Shown: positions 5,203 through 7,185 of the stretch, one piece after another
How positions within the stretch are numbered: position 1 is the stretch's first letter
Layout: each line of letters starts with the position of its first letter
Source: an uncultured Streptococcus sp.
GTDB lineage: Bacteria > Bacillota > Bacilli > Lactobacillales > Streptococcaceae
Assembly: GCA_905373305.1 (NCBI GenBank)
Contig: CAJPSM010000065.1
Coordinates: forward strand, 1-7,185
Length of the DNA stretch: 7,185 bases
Direction: 5' to 3'
Program-made: the position numbers and the translations under genes
The notes under the pieces: generated by a model
The model's input: the letters and a program-made list of their open reading frames with translations, nothing else
What the model was told of the DNA's origin: nothing
Databases searched by the model: none

Positions 5203-7095
5203 TTACCAAATAATCACACGATCCTCTGGTGAACGCCACATACCGTCGCCTTCTTTGACATCATAAGTTGTAAAGAAGTCATCGAAGTTTGGTACTTGGA
5301 TGTTGACACGGAGTTTGGCAGGCGCGTGCACATCGACACTGGCCATGAGTTTCATCAACTCAGGACGGCCTTTCATACGCCAGATACGAGCAAAGTTGTG
5401 GAAAAATTCTTCGGCTGAGAAGTCTGGTTCTCTCTTGGCTGCTTCAAGGGCTGCAGCAATTCCTCCCAAGTCAGCAACGTTTTCAGACACGGTTAGTTTC
5501 CCGTTGATTCTTGCTCCGTAAGATTCTTGCCCATCAAACTGGTCGATAACTTTCTGTGTCTTTTCTTTGAAAGCAGCATAGTCGCTTTCTGTCCACCAAT
5601 CCTTGAGGCTACCATTTTCATCAAAGGAAGCGCCATTTGTGTCAAAGGCATGGGAAATCTCATGGGCAATAACCGCTCCGATACCACCATAATTGGCTGA
5701 GGACGACTGATGCAAGTCATAGAAAGGCGCCTGTAAGATAGCTGCTGGGAAGACAATCAAGTTCTTCTGAGGATTATAGTAGGCATTAACCATGTGAGCA
5801 GGCATGCCCCACTCCTTGTAGTCAACTGGTTGGTTCCACTTGCTCCAGCTGTGCTTGATTTCCACACGCGCAAAGGCTAGAGCATTGTCAAAGAGACTGG
5901 CAGTTTCGTCCACTACTTTGTCCTTGTAGCGTTCTGGCAATTCCTCTGGATAACCGATATAAGGCTTAATGACATTGAGTTTGACAATGGCCTTGTCTCG
6001 CGTTTCAGGTGTGAGCCAGTCGTTCTTGGCCAAGCGTTCCTTATAAACGTCAATCATAGTCGCTACTTTTTTCTCTACGTCAGCCTTAGCTTCTGGGGAG
6101 AATTTTTCATGCGCATACCAGAGACCAAGAGCTTGCTTGAAAGGTCCTTGGGCCAAGTGATAAGCTGCCTTGACCTTGTCCTGTGCTTCTGGCACACCTG
6201 AAAGGGCACGTCCGTAGGCACCTGACAAAACACGAATCTCGTCAGTTAGATAGCTGGTTGAAAGATTGACTACGCCCAAAATCAAAGTCGCTTTGAGTAG
6301 AGGCCACGCTTCTTCACTATAGAATTGCTCTGCTGCTTGCCAGAAACGTTCTTCGTCTACGATAACCTTATCTGGAGTTTGTCCAAGGACTGCTTGGAAG
6401 AAATCATCCAAAGGTAGGGCAGGGGCAAATTTCTTGAAATCTTCATAAGCGTATGGATGGTAGAGTTTGGCATATTCTGAACTTTCTTCGTTAGAAAGCA
6501 CCACAGCTGCAATGCGACGGTCCAATTCCAATCGTTTCTCTAGTAAGTCTGCGATTTCCTCATCTGAAAAATCATAGGCTTTGAGAAGATTTGTGGTACT
6601 TTCCTTCCAAAGAATCAAGAGCTCCTCACGCTGAGGATGGTCTTCAGCGTAGTAAGTTGTATCTGGCAAAATCGTCCCTGGTGCACTTGCCCAGAGAACA
6701 TTGGTTCTGGCATCCATAAAGTCTGGTGAAACACCAAAAGGAAGAAAATTTGGCTTGCCAGCTAGTTCAAACTCTGCCAGTTTGCTAGTGAAATCTGCAA
6801 AACTCTCCAAGTCTTGGTATTCCTTGAGTAGAGGAAGGACAGGCTTAATCCCATCTGCTTCTCTCTTGTCAAAATCACGTACCATGCAATGGTACTTAAC
6901 AAAGTTGGCGAGGATAGCATCCTCTGGGACATCCTCACCTGCCAACCACTTGTCCGTAGTCGCTAGCATCAAATCTTCAATTTCCTCGTCTAGGTCAATA
7001 AAACCACCTGTTCGAGATTTATCAGCTGGAATTACAGCTGTTTTTTCCCATTCACCATTGATTGCATCATAAAAATCGTCTTGATAACGTGTCAT
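5203..7095 (-). CDS. pepO: PepO, M13 (neprilysin-family) zinc endopeptidase
   Basis: Oligopeptide-cleaving zinc metalloendopeptidase of 630 residues, full length for streptococcal PepO. The zinc site is HEISH (478-482) with Glu538 of SENVADLGG as third ligand and Asp542 as its support; Glu479 is the catalytic base. NAYYNP (437-442) and VFPAAILQAPFYD (448-460) are the M13 substrate-binding region, and DVHAPAKLRVN (588-598) carries the His590 and Arg596 expected to bind the transition state and the substrate carboxyl end. It ends in VIIW, matching the CxxW end of mammalian neprilysins without the Cys. There is no signal peptide or membrane anchor, so it folds in the cytoplasm; in S. pneumoniae PepO is nevertheless reported on the surface and in the medium, where it binds plasminogen, fibronectin and complement C1q. 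The ATG at 7095 has only a weak ribosome site (GAG about 6 bases upstream), but its N-terminus matches PepO as I recall it. Confidence 0.97.
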   Translation of the reverse strand: MTRYQDDFYDAINGEWEKTAVIPADKSRTGGFIDLDEEIEDLMLATTDKWLAGEDVPEDAILANFVKYHCMVRDFDKREADGIKPVLPLLKEYQDLESFADFTSKLAEFELAGKPNFLPFGVSPDFMDARTNVLWASAPGTILPDTTYYAEDHPQREELLILWKESTTNLLKAYDFSDEEIADLLEKRLELDRRIAAVVLSNEESSEYAKLYHPYAYEDFKKFAPALPLDDFFQAVLGQTPDKVIVDEERFWQAAEQFYSEEAWPLLKATLILGVVNLSTSYLTDEIRVLSGAYGRALSGVPEAQDKVKAAYHLAQGPFKQALGLWYAHEKFSPEAKADVEKKVATMIDVYKERLAKNDWLTPETRDKAIVKLNVIKPYIGYPEELPERYKDKVVDETASLFDNALAFARVEIKHSWSKWNQPVDYKEWGMPAHMVNAYYNPQKNLIVFPAAILQAPFYDLHQSSSANYGGIGAVIAHEISHAFDTNGASFDENGSLKDWWTESDYAAFKEKTQKVIDQFDGQESYGARINGKLTVSENVADLGGIAAALEAAKREPDFSAEEFFHNFARIWRMKGRPELMKLMASVDVHAPAKLRVNIQVPNFDDFFTTYDVKEGDGMWRSPEDRVIIW

Positions 7096-7128
7096 CTTGT
7101 TCTCGCTTTCATATTTTCACTTATTCCT

Positions 7129-7157
7129 AGCTTAGCAAAAAAATCTAGGGAATGCAA
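7129..7157 (-). promoter_or_regulatory. Candidate pepO promoter
   Basis: On the minus strand TTGCAT (7157-7152) is followed after 17 bases by TAAGCT (7134-7129), preceded by TGC to form an extended -10. Each hexamer matches consensus at only three positions, so the call rests on spacing, the TGn element and the 34-base distance to the ATG. The rest of the 90-base upstream stretch to the window edge is AT-rich, and I saw no operator in it. Confidence 0.3.
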
Positions 7158-7185
7158 TCAAAAATAAATTTCTTATATCTTTCAT

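Noticed and set aside
5493..5756. 87-codon minus-strand frame inside pepO in another frame
   Set aside because: It overlaps the zinc-site coding region of pepO and has no independent signal; it is a shadow of biased codon use.

Overview
The window looks like chromosomal DNA from a Streptococcus of the mitis/pneumoniae group. The main reasons are the right-hand gene, which closely matches what I remember of pneumococcal PepO, and the left-hand response regulator/kinase pair, which resembles the pneumococcal TCS01 (BceRS-type) system. The low G+C, strong AGGAGG-type ribosome sites and extended -10 promoters also fit. The species call comes from remembered protein similarity, not a database search.

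Layout, left to right. (1) 1-1511, minus strand: a two-component operon. The response regulator comes first and overlaps by 8 bases the start of a BceS-like intramembrane-sensing histidine kinase, which runs off the left edge. (2) 1512-1838: a divergent control region with the regulator's ribosome site, candidate minus-strand promoters, and a strong plus-strand promoter followed directly by a 30-bp near-perfect palindrome. (3) 1839-3266, plus strand: a TetR-family repressor with a TTG start, then a membrane-anchored protein resembling the FAD/NAD module of ferredoxin-NADP reductases. A second copy of the TGAATGAA/TTCATTCA palindrome lies between them, so the TetR protein probably controls both itself and the reductase-like gene. 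(4) 3378-4451, plus: a DUF2974 (Mbeg1-like) alpha/beta-hydrolase of the lipase type. (5) 4535-5164, plus: a glyoxalase II-like metallo-beta-lactamase-fold hydrolase with an extended -10 promoter that overlaps a 14-bp perfect palindrome. (6) 5172-5198: a bidirectional terminator between convergent genes. (7) 5203-7095, minus: the M13 zinc endopeptidase PepO, complete, with its upstream region reaching the right edge.

The genes do not form one pathway. The two-component system probably senses cell-envelope stress from peptide antibiotics. The TetR/reductase pair is a small self-contained regulatory unit that looks more AT-rich than its neighbours and may be accessory. The hydrolase, the MBL-fold enzyme and PepO look like separately transcribed genes. 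The least explained part is the TetR-controlled reductase-like protein, which appears to place a motif-poor flavin-reductase fold outside the membrane. I saw no tRNA, rRNA, CRISPR array, insertion sequence or BOX/RUP-type repeat.
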